A DNA stretch of 64,000 bases from Mycolicibacterium monacense (GCF_010731575.1 NZ_AP022617.1:3472001-3536000), one strand, 5' to 3'; numbered from the stretch's first letter, positions 47,109-57,535 are shown. Numbers and translations are program-made. The notes: generated from the sequence alone by a model not told the origin.

Positions 47109-47158
47109 GCCGCTTGCTGTCGGCGGGCGCTTCCGGTCGCGGCCGGCCGGTCGCCGGT

Positions 47159-47164
47159 TAAGCT
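47159..47164 (+). promoter_or_regulatory. -10 element (TAAGCT) for the GGCT-like gene
   Basis: TAAGCT ends 8 nt before GTG 47173; likely leaderless. Confidence 0.45.
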
Positions 47165-47172
47165 CTCCTACC

Positions 47173-47652
47173 GTGCCGCTCTACGCCGCCTACGGGTCGA
47201 ACATGCATCCCGAGCAGATGATGGAGCGCGCACCGCATTCGCCGATGGCCGGGACCGGCTGGCTGCACGGCTGGCGCTTGACGTTCGGCGGCGAGGACAT
47301 CGGCTGGGAAGGCGCGCTGGCCACGGTCGTCGAGGATCCCCTGTCGAAGGTGTTCGTCGTGCTCTACGACATGACCAAAGAGGACGAGGAGACCCTCGAC
47401 CGCTGGGAGGGTTCCGAGCTCGGCGTCCACAAGAAGATCCGCTGCCGGGTGGACCGGCTGTCGTCGGACACCGACACCGACCCGGTGCTGGCGTGGCTCT
47501 ACGTGGTCGACGCCTGGGAGGGCGGGCTGCCGTCGGCACGCTACCTCGGGGTGATGGCCGACGCCGCCGAGATCGCGGGTGCGCCCGCCGATTACGTGCA
47601 CGACCTGCGGACCCGCCCGTCGCGCAGCGTCGGCCCCGGCACCCCGGGCTGA
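47173..47652 (+). CDS. Gamma-glutamylcyclotransferase-like (AIG2-fold) protein
   Basis: 159 residues, Rv3304-like. The family loop YAAYGSNMHPEQM is at the N-terminus and the fold's acidic region reads EDEETLDRWEG. YVVDAWEGGLPSARYLGVM fits GGCT enzymes that release 5-oxoproline from gamma-glutamyl peptides. Substrate not known in mycobacteria. GTG start, leaderless. Divergent from lpdA. Confidence 0.85.
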   Translation: MPLYAAYGSNMHPEQMMERAPHSPMAGTGWLHGWRLTFGGEDIGWEGALATVVEDPLSKVFVVLYDMTKEDEETLDRWEGSELGVHKKIRCRVDRLSSDTDTDPVLAWLYVVDAWEGGLPSARYLGVMADAAEIAGAPADYVHDLRTRPSRSVGPGTPG

Positions 47653-47709
47653 CCTGCCCCATCCCGCGAAGGTGCGTTCCGCGCCGCGCGACGGTGACAG
47701 GCTGTGCTC

Positions 47710-48978
47710 ATGGCCGTCCCCGAACTCCGGCTGCGCACCCCGGGCGCCGAGTTGCTCGCACTGCCGTGGGACCGACCGCTCGCCGAGTGGGCGGTGCCCG
47801 ACGTGCCGCTGCGCGACATCGCCGTCGGGCCGAGCCGCCACCTGGTGAAGTTCGTCGACTGCGACGGTGCGCTGTGGGCGGTCAAAGAACTGCCGCCCCG
47901 CATCGCACGCAAGGAGTACGGGGTACTCGGTGAGCTCGAAGACCTCGGCCTGCCCGCCGTGCGCCGGGCCGGACTGGTACACCAGCCCGATTTCGACACG
48001 TCGATTCTGCTGACCCGGTTCCTCGAGGGGTCGTGGCAGTACCGGCGGCTGTTCCGCAGACTGCCGCCCGAGGAGCCCAAGCACCGCGCCCGGTTGTTCG
48101 ACGCGATGGCCACCCTGCTCGTCGAACTGCACCGCCACGGCGTGTTCTGGGGTGACTGCTCGCTGGCCAACACACTGTTCTCCCGCGACGGCCAGGTGCT
48201 GCAGGCGTGGCTCGTCGACGCCGAGACCTCCGAGGTGCACCCCCGGCTTTCCGACGGGCAGCGCGGCCACGACCTCGACATCCTGGTCGAGAACGTCGCC
48301 GCCGACCTGATGGACCTGGCGGCCTACCTCGGCTCGTCGGAGGAACTCGAGGACGCGCTGATCGCCGAGGCGCAGGACATCCCGAACCGGTACCAGCGGC
48401 TGTGGGACGTGCTGCACGCCGAACCGGTCTTCGACTTCAGCGACCGGTACCGCGTGGAGGGCACGATCCGCCGGCTCAACGAACTCGGCTTCGCCGTCGA
48501 GGAGGTCACGCTGCAACCGGTCAGCGACACCGCACCCGACCGGCTGCGGCTGCACGTCGCCGTCGGCGACCGCCGGTTCCACGCCGAACGGCTGCGCGCA
48601 CTGACCGGCCTCGACGTCGGCGAAGGGCAGGCCCGCACGCTGCTCGGCGATCTGCAGACCTTCCAGGCCCAGCTCAGCCGCGAGAGCGGCCACGACGTCG
48701 ACGACTCGACGGCGGCGCAGCTGTGGGTGATGGAGGTCGCCACGCCGACGATGCACCGCGCCCATGAGGCGATCGGCCGCGCGGGCACGCCGATCCAGGC
48801 GTTCTGCGATCTGCTCGAGGTGCGCTGGTTGCTCAGCGAACGGGCGGGCCGTGACGTGGGCACGGAGCGGGCGCTGGTCGCGTTGGCGCGCGACGTCATC
48901 CCACCGGATTCGGCGGCCAAGATGGCGGTCGCGGAGGTACCGACGCAGCCGATGCCGGTGATCGAACTCGACGACTGA
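47710..48978 (+). CDS. DUF4032 kinase-like protein
   Basis: 422 residues. The N-terminal two thirds resemble the small-lobe/large-lobe order of WaaP-like kinases: a Lys in ALWAVKELPP, the catalytic loop LHRHGVFWGDCSLANTLF, and the metal-binding Asp in WLVDAETSE. The C-terminal part (about residues 280-400) is the DUF4032 extension. Substrate unknown. ATG 47710 is favoured by CAGGCT 6 nt upstream. Absent from the order I recall in M. tuberculosis between Rv3304 and amiA1. Confidence 0.78.
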   Translation: MAVPELRLRTPGAELLALPWDRPLAEWAVPDVPLRDIAVGPSRHLVKFVDCDGALWAVKELPPRIARKEYGVLGELEDLGLPAVRRAGLVHQPDFDTSILLTRFLEGSWQYRRLFRRLPPEEPKHRARLFDAMATLLVELHRHGVFWGDCSLANTLFSRDGQVLQAWLVDAETSEVHPRLSDGQRGHDLDILVENVAADLMDLAAYLGSSEELEDALIAEAQDIPNRYQRLWDVLHAEPVFDFSDRYRVEGTIRRLNELGFAVEEVTLQPVSDTAPDRLRLHVAVGDRRFHAERLRALTGLDVGEGQARTLLGDLQTFQAQLSRESGHDVDDSTAAQLWVMEVATPTMHRAHEAIGRAGTPIQAFCDLLEVRWLLSERAGRDVGTERALVALARDVIPPDSAAKMAVAEVPTQPMPVIELDD

Positions 48979-48984
48979 GCACGG

Positions 48985-50157
48985 TTAGAGGAGGGCGGCC
49001 TGTTCGACGATGTTGACCAGCGCGCGCACGCCGACGCCCAGCGCGCGCTCGTCGAGGTCGAACGTCGGCTGGTGCAGATCGAGCTGCGGCCCCCGGCCGC
49101 TCCACACCCCGAGCCGCGCCATCGCCCCCGGCACCTCCTCGAGGTACCACGAGAAGTCCTCGCCGCCGCCGGACTGGCGGGTGTCGGCGAGCACGTCCGG
49201 GCCGATCGCCTCGATCGCGTGGGTGAGGATGCGGGTGGAGACCTCCTCGTTGACCACCGGCGGCACGCCGCGGCGGTACAGCACACTGTGCTCCATCCCC
49301 AGCGGCGCCAGTAACGCCGACACGATCTCGCGCACAATGTCTTCCAGCGTCAGCCACGTTTCACGCGACGCGGTTCGGATGGTCCCGGCCAGTGTGCCGG
49401 TCTGCGGGATCGCGTTGGCGGCGACGCCGGCGTTGACCGCACCCCACACCATCACGGTGCTGTTGCGCGGGTCGATGCGGCGCGAGAGCACACCCGGGAC
49501 CCCGGTGATCAGCGTGCCGAGCCCGTAGACCAGGTCACCGGTCAGGTGCGGGCGCGACGTGTGCCCGCCCGGCGAGTGCAGCGTCACCTCGATCTGATCG
49601 GCCGCCGACGTGATCGGGCCGGGCCGCACCGCCACCCGGCCCACCGCCAGCCGCGGATCGCAGTGCAGCGCGTAGATCCGCGACACCCCGCTCAGCGCAC
49701 CGGCCGCGATCGCGTCGATCGCGCCGCCGGGCATCAGCTCCTCGGCGGCCTGGAAGATCAGCCGCACGCCGACGGGCAGTTCGGGCACCGACGCCATCGC
49801 CGTCGCCGCGCCCAGCAGGATCGCGGTGTGGGCGTCGTGACCGCAGGCGTGCGCGACATTGGGCACGGTCGACGAGAACGGCAGGCCCGTCCGCTCGGCC
49901 ATGGGCAGCGCGTCCATATCGGCGCGCAGCGCGATCCGGGGGCCGTGCTGGGGGCCGAAGTCGCAGGTCAACCCCGTCCCACCGGGCATGACCTTGGGGT
50001 TGAGCCCGGCGTCGGCGAGCCGGGCGGCGACGAACTGCGTCGTCGCGAACTCCTGACGGCCCAGTTCCGGGTTGGCGTGGATGTGGCGGCGCCAGGCCAC
50101 GAGCTCGTCGTAGTTGGCCGACAGCCAGCGCGCGGCGGCATGTTTGAGCACGCTCAC
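48985..50157 (-). CDS. amiA1: M20-family amidohydrolase AmiA1
   Basis: 390 residues, M20D peptidase/amidohydrolase. Metal-binding motifs HACGHDAH and AEELMPGG, and a dimerisation domain (about residues 185-290). Members hydrolyse N-acyl amino acids, indole-acetyl conjugates or dipeptides; the substrate here is unknown. The GTG start overlaps the amiB1 stop by 4 bp, so the two are one operon, in the Rv3305c/Rv3306c order. Confidence 0.88.
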   Translation of the reverse strand: MSVLKHAAARWLSANYDELVAWRRHIHANPELGRQEFATTQFVAARLADAGLNPKVMPGGTGLTCDFGPQHGPRIALRADMDALPMAERTGLPFSSTVPNVAHACGHDAHTAILLGAATAMASVPELPVGVRLIFQAAEELMPGGAIDAIAAGALSGVSRIYALHCDPRLAVGRVAVRPGPITSAADQIEVTLHSPGGHTSRPHLTGDLVYGLGTLITGVPGVLSRRIDPRNSTVMVWGAVNAGVAANAIPQTGTLAGTIRTASRETWLTLEDIVREIVSALLAPLGMEHSVLYRRGVPPVVNEEVSTRILTHAIEAIGPDVLADTRQSGGGEDFSWYLEEVPGAMARLGVWSGRGPQLDLHQPTFDLDERALGVGVRALVNIVEQAALL

Positions 50158-51335
50158 GACGCTCGCCTCTCCTGCCGCTGCAACACCCGGTCCCGCTCCG
50201 CGGGCGTCTCGGCGAGACGAACCACGGTGCGGGCCAACATGATCGCACCCTCGACGACGGCCCTGTCCGCGCTGGGTCCCGCGGCGGCCGCGGTGAACGC
50301 CGGCTGGTGGATCGACGCGCCGCCGGCGTCGATGCCCACCACCGGGTGGATACCGGGTACGACCTGCGTGACATTGCCCATGTCGGTGCTGCCGAGGGGC
50401 AGCGCGGCCTCGACCTCGGCGGGCACCGGAGTGCGGCCGACCCGCTCCATCTCGTCACGCACCACCGCGGCCAGCCAGTGGTCCGGGGTCAGCTCGGCGT
50501 ACGCCGGTGCGGTCTCGGTGACCTCATAGTCGCAGCCGGTGGCGACGGCGCCCGCCTGAAAGCAGCCCGCCATCCGGTCCTCGAGTTCGCGCAGCGAGAC
50601 CGATTCGGCGGCGCGCATCGAATAGCGCAGCGCGGCGTGGGCCGGGATGACGTTGGTGGCCCGGCCGCCGTCGGTGACGATCCCGTGCACCATCTGCCCC
50701 GGCGCCAACTGCTGGCGCAGCAACCCGATCGCCACCTGCGCGACGGTGACGGCGTCGCCGGCGTTGAGCCCGAGGTGGGGGGCGACCGCCGCGTGCGACT
50801 CCCGCCCGGTGTAGGTGACGTCGACCTCCGAGAGCGCCAGCGACCTCGCCGCGGCAATGTCCACCGGCCCGGGATGCAGCATCACCGCGACGGCGATGTC
50901 GTCGAACACCCCCCGCTCGAGCATCAGGATCTTGCCGCCGCCGGCCTCCTCGGCCGGTGTGCCCAGCAGCACCACGGTCAGGTCGAGGTCGTCGGCGACC
51001 TCGGCGAGCGCCAGCGCGGTGCCGACGGCCGAGGCGGCGATGATGTTGTGGCCGCACGCGTGCCCGATGTCGGGCAGCGCGTCATACTCCGCGCACACAC
51101 CGACCACCAGCGACCCGCTGCCGTACGAGGCGCGGAATGCGGTGTCGAGGCCGCCGACCGGGGAGGTCATCTCGAAGCCGTACTCCGCCACCAACGCCTG
51201 GGTCTTGGCACAGCTGCGGTATTCGCCGAACGCCAGTTCCGGCTCGGCGTGGATGGCGTGTGACAACTCGACGAGGTCTCCGCGGCGGCGGTGGACGGCG
51301 TCTTCGACGCTCGTCGACGCGGTGGCGGAGGGCAT
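50154..51335 (-). CDS. amiB1: M20-family amidohydrolase AmiB1
   Basis: 393 residues, M20D family and paralogous to the next gene. Metal motif [13 protein letters not shown], acidic pair in [11 protein letters not shown], and [17 protein letters not shown] in the dimerisation domain. It resembles p-aminobenzoyl-glutamate hydrolase (AbgB) type proteins. GATACT lies 6 nt before the ATG, so probably leaderless. First gene of the amiB1-amiA1 operon. Confidence 0.88.
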   Translation of the reverse strand: MPSATASTSVEDAVHRRRGDLVELSHAIHAEPELAFGEYRSCAKTQALVAEYGFEMTSPVGGLDTAFRASYGSGSLVVGVCAEYDALPDIGHACGHNIIAASAVGTALALAEVADDLDLTVVLLGTPAEEAGGGKILMLERGVFDDIAVAVMLHPGPVDIAAARSLALSEVDVTYTGRESHAAVAPHLGLNAGDAVTVAQVAIGLLRQQLAPGQMVHGIVTDGGRATNVIPAHAALRYSMRAAESVSLRELEDRMAGCFQAGAVATGCDYEVTETAPAYAELTPDHWLAAVVRDEMERVGRTPVPAEVEAALPLGSTDMGNVTQVVPGIHPVVGIDAGGASIHQPAFTAAAAGPSADRAVVEGAIMLARTVVRLAETPAERDRVLQRQERRAS

Positions 51336-51341
51336 TGACGC

Positions 51342-51347
51342 AGTATC
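51342..51347 (-). promoter_or_regulatory. -10 element (GATACT) for amiB1
   Basis: On the minus strand GATACT ends 6 nt before ATG 51335. Confidence 0.4.
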
Positions 51348-51377
51348 TCACTGCACGAATCGCGCGGCTTCGACAGC

Positions 51378-51383
51378 TAAGCT
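51378..51383 (+). promoter_or_regulatory. -10 element (TAAGCT) for deoD
   Basis: TAAGCT ends 8 nt before GTG 51392; likely leaderless. Confidence 0.5.
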
Positions 51384-51391
51384 CGCACACC

Positions 51392-52186
51392 GTGACCAGC
51401 CCAGCGGACGTGGCCCAGCAGGCCGCCGCGGTGATCCGCGACCGCACCGGAGCCGACGAACACGACGTCGCGGTCGTGCTCGGATCGGGTTGGGCGCCCG
51501 CGGCCGACGCCCTCGGCGCCGCCACCGCGTCCGTGCCGATGTCCGAGTTGCCCGGGTTCACGCCGCCGACGGCCGCGGGCCACGGCGGGGTCGCGCTGTC
51601 CGTTCCGATCGGCGGGCACCGCGTGCTGGTCCTCGTCGGCCGCATCCACGCCTACGAGGGCCACGATCTGCGCCATGTCGTGCACCCGGTGCGGGCGGCG
51701 TGCGCGGCGGGCGTGCGCACGGTCGTGCTGACCAACGCCGCCGGCGGGCTCCGCGAGGAGTACACCGTGGGTCAGCCGGTGCTGATCAGCGACCACCTCA
51801 ACCTCACCGCCCGTTCCCCGCTGGTGGGGGCGCAGTTCGTCGATCTGGTCGACGCGTACGCACCGCGGCTGCGGACACTCGCCAGGACGATCGACCCGGC
51901 CCTGGCCGAAGGCGTCTACGCCGGACTGCCGGGGCCGCACTACGAGACCCCGGCCGAGATCCGGATGCTGCGCACGCTCGGCGCGGATCTGGTCGGCATG
52001 TCGACAGTGCACGAGACGATCGCCGCGCGCGCGGCCGGCGCCGAGGTGCTGGCGATCTCGCTGATTACCAATCTGGCCGCAGGCATGACCGGGCAGCCGC
52101 TCTCGCACGAGGAGGTGCTGGAGGCTGGCCGTCAGTCCGCGACGCGGATGGGTGCTCTGCTGGCCGGCGTCGTCGCATCGCTCTGA
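51392..52186 (+). CDS. deoD: Purine nucleoside phosphorylase
   Basis: 264 residues, trimeric class II PNP. It splits inosine and guanosine with phosphate. Visible motifs: the phosphate-binding VLGSGWAP and [36 protein letters not shown], and the base-binding Asn in [10 protein letters not shown]. Corresponds to Rv3307. Its 3' end overlaps the convergent transporter gene by 55 bp. Confidence 0.93.
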   Translation: MTSPADVAQQAAAVIRDRTGADEHDVAVVLGSGWAPAADALGAATASVPMSELPGFTPPTAAGHGGVALSVPIGGHRVLVLVGRIHAYEGHDLRHVVHPVRAACAAGVRTVVLTNAAGGLREEYTVGQPVLISDHLNLTARSPLVGAQFVDLVDAYAPRLRTLARTIDPALAEGVYAGLPGPHYETPAEIRMLRTLGADLVGMSTVHETIAARAAGAEVLAISLITNLAAGMTGQPLSHEEVLEAGRQSATRMGALLAGVVASL

Positions 52187-53256
52187 TCGGCGGGGTGACG
52201 GCTCAGCCGCCGGCTCGCCCACACGACGAAGCGGGCCAGCAGCGGTGAGGCGAACAGCATGAGCAGCACCCGCAAGACCTGCGCGGCGATGATGAACGTG
52301 ACGTTGGACCCCGTCTCCACCGCCGTCGCCAGCACCGCGTACACCCCGCCGGGGCTGGTCGCGAGGTATCCCTCGAGCGGCGTCAGCGCGGTGTAGTGGG
52401 CGAGCACCACCCCGAGACCGGCCGTGCCGACACCCAGCACCGCGATCAGCGCGAGCGCGGCGGGCAGGATCCGGGCGATCGCGCGCAGCGACTCGGTGGT
52501 GAAGGCCAACCCGGCCTGCCAGCCGATCACGAAGTAGGCGGCCTGCACCAGGAGCGCCGGGACCGACAACCCGAACGACAGACCGGTCAGCTGCAACGCC
52601 ACGGTAAGCGCCATCGGCCCGAGCAGACCGGCGCCCGGCAACCGCAGCAGCCGACCGCCCGCGGCGCCGACCAGCACCAGGGCCGCCAGCACGGCGAGGC
52701 TCAGATACCAAGGCGCCGTTGACTGTTGGGCCATGTCCGCGGAGGGGTGGGATTTGTCGGGGTGGTAGACGAACGCGACGACCAGCGGCATGGACGCCGT
52801 CACCAGGGCCACCCGCAGGTACTGCACCACCGACACCACCCGGTCGTCGCCGCCGAGGTCGCGGGCGATGGCCACCAGGCCGGAGGCGCCGCCGGCGGTC
52901 AGCGCCAGCGACCCGGTCAGCGGGGTGACCTCGCGATGGAGTCCGAGCAACGCCCCCGCGGCCACGCTCAGCAGCAGGGTCGCGACGGCGATGCCGACGA
53001 CGAACGGCCAGTCCGAACCGAGCGCGGCGAAGGCGTCGTGCTGCACCATCGTGCCGATGTAGACCCCGAGGACTCCCTGCGCCACGACCCCCGCGGGCCG
53101 GGGAACCCCGGCGGGTGCCAGCGAGAGCAGTGCGAGGACGACGCCGACCGCCAGTGCCGCGAACAGTCCGGCCGACGGCACGCCGGCGAGGGTCAGCGGA
53201 ACGGTCACGGCGACCGACGCCGCCGCCAGCAACACCCACTTCAGAATCCGCCGCAT
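52132..53256 (-). CDS. AbrB-family (PF05145) membrane transporter
   Basis: 374 residues with about ten hydrophobic helices, in two similar halves. The family is annotated AbrB/ammonia monooxygenase regulator-like but is a predicted transporter. Repeated signatures: [19 protein letters not shown] in the first half and [19 protein letters not shown] in the second, the paired GGxxxM-like sites of this family. ATG 53256 with GGGGAGG; longer in-frame starts rejected. Divergent from MarR (106 bp), its likely regulator. Confidence 0.82.
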   Translation of the reverse strand: MRRILKWVLLAAASVAVTVPLTLAGVPSAGLFAALAVGVVLALLSLAPAGVPRPAGVVAQGVLGVYIGTMVQHDAFAALGSDWPFVVGIAVATLLLSVAAGALLGLHREVTPLTGSLALTAGGASGLVAIARDLGGDDRVVSVVQYLRVALVTASMPLVVAFVYHPDKSHPSADMAQQSTAPWYLSLAVLAALVLVGAAGGRLLRLPGAGLLGPMALTVALQLTGLSFGLSVPALLVQAAYFVIGWQAGLAFTTESLRAIARILPAALALIAVLGVGTAGLGVVLAHYTALTPLEGYLATSPGGVYAVLATAVETGSNVTFIIAAQVLRVLLMLFASPLLARFVVWASRRLSRHPADQSDATTPASRAPIRVAD

Positions 53257-53350
53257 CCAACCTCCCCAATGGGTCAATGCCAAGTATGTCCTTAGCATTC
53301 TCGTGACGCAACATGCAACGAAAGCGCTACGGACCTGAGAACTGTGAAGG

Positions 53351-53356
53351 TATAAC
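53351..53356 (+). promoter_or_regulatory. -10 element (TATAAC) for marR
   Basis: TATAAC ends 6 nt before ATG 53363, favouring this start over TTG 53357 and giving a leaderless mRNA. Confidence 0.5.
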
Positions 53357-53362
53357 TTGTTC

Positions 53363-53815
53363 ATGACCGATCGTGCCGCTCCCGCCACCGAACTCCGCGA
53401 GGCGATCATGGCGGTCGCCCGACAGATGCGGCGACACCGGCCCGACCACGGCCTGACGCTCAGCCAGCTGGAACTGCTCGGCGAGGTCAGCCGCACGGGC
53501 GTCACCACCCCGGCCGAACTCGGCGCCCGCCTGCAGGTGCGCGCGCAGTCGCTGACCGACAGCATCAACGAACTGCTCACCCGCGGTCTCATCTCGCGCC
53601 GCCCCGACGACCGGGACCGCCGCAGACAACTCATCGAGATGACCCCGGCCGGTGTCGCACTGCTCGAGGCCGACCGCGCCGAGCGCGACGCATGGTTGCA
53701 CCGGGCGATGGCCGACACGCTGACCGACCTGGAATTCGACCTGCTGATGCTCGTCGCACCGGTGCTCCGCAAGCTGGCATTAAACGATGCCAAAGCGGGC
53801 ACACTTGCTCCATGA
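53363..53815 (+). CDS. MarR-family regulator
   Basis: 150 residues, winged helix. The recognition region reads TTPAELGARLQVRAQSLTDSI and the wing RRPDDRDRRRQLIEMTPAG. MarR proteins commonly sense aromatic or oxidising ligands and repress a divergent gene; here that is the AbrB-family transporter. The stop overlaps the pmmB start by 4 bp (ATGA), so pmmB may be read from this promoter. Confidence 0.87.
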   Translation: MTDRAAPATELREAIMAVARQMRRHRPDHGLTLSQLELLGEVSRTGVTTPAELGARLQVRAQSLTDSINELLTRGLISRRPDDRDRRRQLIEMTPAGVALLEADRAERDAWLHRAMADTLTDLEFDLLMLVAPVLRKLALNDAKAGTLAP

Positions 53816-55449
53816 CTTCCCCGGCGACCTCGACGACCGTGCAGGAGTGGATTGCTCACGACCCAGACCCGCACACCGCGGCGGAGTTGTCCGAGTGCAG
53901 TCCCGACGAACTCGACGAGCGGTTCTCCCGCTCACTGACATTCGGGACGGCGGGGCTGCGCGGGCCGCTGCGCGCCGGCCCGAACGGGATGAACCTGGCG
54001 GTGGTGCTGCGCACGACGTGGGCGGTCGCCAAGGTGCTCAAGGACCGCGGCCGAGCGGGTTCGCAGGTCGTCGTGGGCCGTGACGCCCGGCACCGCTCCG
54101 ACGAATTCGCCCGCGCCGCTGCCGAAGTGCTCGCCGCACAAGGGTTCGAGGTGCTGCTGCTGCTGGCCGCCGTACCGACGCCCGTGGTGGCGTTCACGGT
54201 GCGGCACATGCACGCCGCCGCGGGAATCCAGATCACCGCATCGCACAACCCGCCGACCGACAACGGGTACAAGGTGTACTTCGAGGAGGGGCTGCAGATC
54301 ATCGGCCCCACCGACACCGACATCGAGGCCGCGATCGCCGAGGCGCCGATGGCCGACGAGATCGCCAGGGCCGAAGTGGAAACCGGCGGCATGGAGGAGA
54401 TCGCCCACTACGTCGAACGGGCGGCCAACGTCCGGTACTCGACGGCCCCGGTGCGGGTGGCGTTCACCCCGATGCACGGGGTGGGCGGTGAGTACGCGAT
54501 GGACACGTTCGTGCGGGCAGGCATCACCGATGTCCACGTGGTCGACAAACAGTTCGCACCCGACCCCGACTTCCCCACCGTGTCGCTGCCCAACCCGGAA
54601 GAACCGGGTGCGGTCGACGCGCTGCTCGAATTGGCCGCCGACGTCGACGCCGACGTCGCGATCGCGCTCGACCCGGACGCCGACCGGTGCGCGGTCGGGG
54701 TGCCGACACCCGACGGCTGGCGGATGCTCTCGGGGGACGAAACCGGTTGGCTGCTGGGCGATTACATTCTTGACCAGGTCGAGCCCGGCGAGGTCATGGA
54801 CGCGACCGTGGTGGCCAGCACCGTGGTGTCGTCGCGAATGCTCGCGGCGATCGCCGCCGCGCACGGCGCCCACTACGTCGAAACGCTCACCGGCTTCAAA
54901 TGGCTCTCCCGCGCCGACGACGACCTACCCGGCAAGACCATGGTGTACGCCTACGAGGAGGCCATCGGCCACTGTGTGGATCCGGCCGCGGTGCGCGACA
55001 AGGACGGCATCAGTGCGGCGGTGTTGTTCTGCGACCTCGTCGGCGTGCTGAAACAGCACGGCCGCACCGTGCTCGACGTCCTCGACGACCTGGCCCGCCG
55101 CCACGGCGTCCATGTCACCGCGGCCGTCAGCCGCCCGGTCGCCGACGCCGACGAAGCCGCCGGGGTGATGGCCCGGCTGCGGGACACCCCGCCCGATCGC
55201 CTCGCCGGGCACGAGGTCGCCGTCACCGACCTGAACACCTCACCCGCGCCGATGCGCTCGGATGCGCTGATCCTGAGCGGCGGGGATGCCGACACCTCGG
55301 TGCGCATGGTCGTGCGACCATCCGGGACGGAACCGAAAGTGAAGTCCTACATCGAGGTTCGACGCGCCTGCGCCGGCGACGTGGGGCGGGCGCGCGCCGA
55401 GGCGCAGCGGTTGCGCGACGAACTGGTGGCCCTGGCGCAACAGTGGTGA
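53812..55449 (+). CDS. pmmB: Phosphomannomutase/phosphoglucomutase PmmB
   Basis: 545 residues, alpha-D-phosphohexomutase family. Catalytic serine loop ITASHNPPTDNGYK, metal-binding DPDADRCAVG, sugar-binding YEEAIGH and phosphate-binding RPSGTEPKVKSYIE. The N-terminal FGTAGLRGPLRAGPNGMN is typical of the PGM2-like subgroup. Rv3308 counterpart. Coupled to marR and converging on upp with 3 bp between stops. Confidence 0.92.
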   Translation: MTSPATSTTVQEWIAHDPDPHTAAELSECSPDELDERFSRSLTFGTAGLRGPLRAGPNGMNLAVVLRTTWAVAKVLKDRGRAGSQVVVGRDARHRSDEFARAAAEVLAAQGFEVLLLLAAVPTPVVAFTVRHMHAAAGIQITASHNPPTDNGYKVYFEEGLQIIGPTDTDIEAAIAEAPMADEIARAEVETGGMEEIAHYVERAANVRYSTAPVRVAFTPMHGVGGEYAMDTFVRAGITDVHVVDKQFAPDPDFPTVSLPNPEEPGAVDALLELAADVDADVAIALDPDADRCAVGVPTPDGWRMLSGDETGWLLGDYILDQVEPGEVMDATVVASTVVSSRMLAAIAAAHGAHYVETLTGFKWLSRADDDLPGKTMVYAYEEAIGHCVDPAAVRDKDGISAAVLFCDLVGVLKQHGRTVLDVLDDLARRHGVHVTAAVSRPVADADEAAGVMARLRDTPPDRLAGHEVAVTDLNTSPAPMRSDALILSGGDADTSVRMVVRPSGTEPKVKSYIEVRRACAGDVGRARAEAQRLRDELVALAQQW

Positions 55450-55452
55450 GCC

Positions 55453-56076
55453 TCAGCGCGGACCGAACTGCCGGTCTCCGGCGTCGCCGAGTCCGGGCAC
55501 GATGTAGGCGGCCTCGTCGAGGCATTCGTCGATCGTCGCGGTGAACAGCCGCATGTGTGGCGCGGCCCGTTCGAGGGTGGCGACACCCTCCGGCGCGACC
55601 ACCACACAGATGGCGGTGATGTCGACGGCGCCGCGCGCCTGCAACAGCCCGACGGTGTGGGCCAGCGACCCGCCGGTGGCGAGCATCGGATCGAGCACGA
55701 ACACCGGCTGTGTGCTCAGGTCGGCGGGCAGCGACTCCAGATACGGTGTGGGCTCGTGGGTTTCCTCGTTGCGGGCCACGCCGACGAACCCCACCCGCGC
55801 CTCGGGGATCAGCGCGTGCGCCTGGTCGACCATCCCGAGCCCGGCGCGCAGGACCGGAACCAGCAGCGGCGGGCGCGCCAGCCGCGACCCGGTCGTCACG
55901 GCCAGCGGGGTGCGCACCTCGACGTCCTCGCGGGCGGCGTCGCGGGTGGCCTCGTAGACCAGCATCAGCGTGAGATCGCGCAACGCCGAACGGAATGCCG
56001 CGTTGTCGGTGGACTGGTCGCGCAGCGTGGTCAGTCGAGCAGCGGCCAGCGGGTGATCGACGACGCGCACATCCAT
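55453..56076 (-). CDS. upp: Uracil phosphoribosyltransferase
   Basis: 207 residues. Makes UMP from uracil and PRPP (pyrimidine salvage). The PRPP loop reads [37 protein letters not shown] and the C-terminal [16 protein letters not shown] uracil-binding loop are intact. ATG 56076 is preceded by TAAGGT at 7 nt (leaderless); longer in-frame extensions are rejected. Rv3309c counterpart. Confidence 0.95.
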   Translation of the reverse strand: MDVRVVDHPLAAARLTTLRDQSTDNAAFRSALRDLTLMLVYEATRDAAREDVEVRTPLAVTTGSRLARPPLLVPVLRAGLGMVDQAHALIPEARVGFVGVARNEETHEPTPYLESLPADLSTQPVFVLDPMLATGGSLAHTVGLLQARGAVDITAICVVVAPEGVATLERAAPHMRLFTATIDECLDEAAYIVPGLGDAGDRQFGPR

Positions 56077-56083
56077 GGCGCCG

Positions 56084-56089
56084 ACCTTA
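56084..56089 (-). promoter_or_regulatory. -10 element (TAAGGT) for upp
   Basis: On the minus strand TAAGGT ends 7 nt before ATG 56076; likely leaderless. Confidence 0.5.
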
Positions 56090-56126
56090 GCGGGAACCGC
56101 GCGGGCGTTCTCAACGTCGTATTCGC

Positions 56127-56435
56127 ATGCTCGCCGACACCGTCCTCGCCGACACCGACGCCATCCGCGCACTGGCCCGCGCCGACGCCGCGCACTCCGC
56201 CGACCTCGCCGCCGCGGCGGCCGCGCTGGGCGCCATACCGGTCGCGGCCGCGGCGCAGTCGCTGGGTCCGGTCGGTGCGCGTTTCCTCGCCGCACTGACC
56301 GAGGCGGCCGCCGCCGAATCCGCCGCCGCCACCGCGCTGGCCGACCGGGTGGCCGCGGGTGGCGCGACCGCGCAGGGTTCAGCCGCCGCCTACGACGAGG
56401 CGCACGTCCGCGCCGCCGCACTTCTACGGGCCTGA
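56127..56435 (+). CDS. EspC-like type VII secretion target (DUF2580-like)
   Basis: 102 residues, about 45% Ala, two long helices separated near a Pro/Gly turn ([20 protein letters not shown]). Length and the pattern [23 protein letters not shown] match ESX-associated EspC/T7S-target proteins. The canonical Y-x3-D/E export signal is not found (YDEAH is off by position). It is separated from the NlpC/P60 gene by 2 bp, implying a co-expressed, probably co-secreted, pair. Confidence 0.68.
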   Translation: MLADTVLADTDAIRALARADAAHSADLAAAAAALGAIPVAAAAQSLGPVGARFLAALTEAAAAESAAATALADRVAAGGATAQGSAAAYDEAHVRAAALLRA

Positions 56436-56437
56436 CC

Positions 56438-57526
56438 GTGCCGAGCACGCTGGTGGAAGCGCTCTCGGCACCGCTGCGCGAGGTGCGCTCGCTCGTCGGC
56501 CCGGGGTGGCCGGACGGTTCCGGCGGCGCGCCTGCCGCCGCGCTGGCCGCGGTGCGGGACGCGCTGGGCGGGGTGTCGACCGCGACGCAGGCAGCGTGGC
56601 AGCGCACCGCCGACGGCTGGTCGGGCAGCGGCGCCGACAGTGCGGGGGCGTTCGCCGCGGCCACCACCGCAGCGGTCACCGAGTTGGCCGACCGGACGGG
56701 CCGGCTGACCGCGGGCACCCGCGAAGCAGGCGCCGCCGTCGCCCGCGCCGCCGCCCGCCTGCAGGACATCGTCGAACGCTTCGAAACCCGGGCGGCCGCG
56801 CTCGAATCCCAGCTGGACACCCCGGGCGTCGCCGAGGAACTGCTCACCGAGGCCCGGCGCGCCCTGCGCGAAGCCATCGGCATCGTCGAGGAGTTGCGCG
56901 CCGAACTCGACAGCCACGCCGGTGCGCTCACCTCACCCGGTGGGGCGCCGGGAGCCCCGCCTGCGCCCAACGTTCCGGCCGGCTTCGGCGGGGGCGCGCC
57001 CGGTGCGCTCGGCGGCGCCACCCCGACGGCGTCCCTGGCGTCCCTGGCTTCCCGGACTTCGAAGGGCCGGCCGGCTGAGGCGGCCTCGCGCCGCGGGGTG
57101 GCAGCCCAGCCCGATCCTGGGGTGTTCGGCGACGGTGTGGCGGTGCGGTTGCCCGACGGCAGTACGGCCACCGCGCCGAACGCGGTCGCCGCTGAGGCGG
57201 TGCGCCACGCGCTGACCCAGTTGGGGGTGCCGTATCAGTGGGGCGGCACCACCCCGGGTGTCGGACTGGATTGCAGCGGCCTGACGCAGTGGGCCTACCG
57301 CGAGGCCGGTTTGGACCTGCCCCGGTTGGCGCAGGAGCAGGATGTCGGCGCCGCCGTCGACGCCGGTTCGCTGCGGCCCGGTGACCTCGCGGTGTGGGAC
57401 GGACACGTCGCGATGGTCGTCGGTGACGGCGTCATGGTCGAGGCGGGTGATCCGGTCAAACTCTCGGCGATCCGGACCACGAATGCGGGACAGGGCTTTC
57501 AAGGTTTCTGGCGTCCGACGGGCTGA
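56438..57526 (+). CDS. NlpC/P60 peptidoglycan endopeptidase with ESX-like N-terminal domain
   Basis: 362 residues. Residues 1-160 form a helical ESX-like region with a W-x-G at [11 protein letters not shown]. Residues 170-230 are an Ala/Gly/Pro linker. The C-terminal NlpC/P60 domain (about 250-362) has catalytic Cys in [16 protein letters not shown] and His in [13 protein letters not shown]. There is no signal peptide, so export through a type VII system with the small partner upstream is likely. It would cut D-Glu-mDAP bonds. GTG start. Confidence 0.85.
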   Translation: MPSTLVEALSAPLREVRSLVGPGWPDGSGGAPAAALAAVRDALGGVSTATQAAWQRTADGWSGSGADSAGAFAAATTAAVTELADRTGRLTAGTREAGAAVARAAARLQDIVERFETRAAALESQLDTPGVAEELLTEARRALREAIGIVEELRAELDSHAGALTSPGGAPGAPPAPNVPAGFGGGAPGALGGATPTASLASLASRTSKGRPAEAASRRGVAAQPDPGVFGDGVAVRLPDGSTATAPNAVAAEAVRHALTQLGVPYQWGGTTPGVGLDCSGLTQWAYREAGLDLPRLAQEQDVGAAVDAGSLRPGDLAVWDGHVAMVVGDGVMVEAGDPVKLSAIRTTNAGQGFQGFWRPTG

Positions 57527-57535
57527 CTGCCCGAG

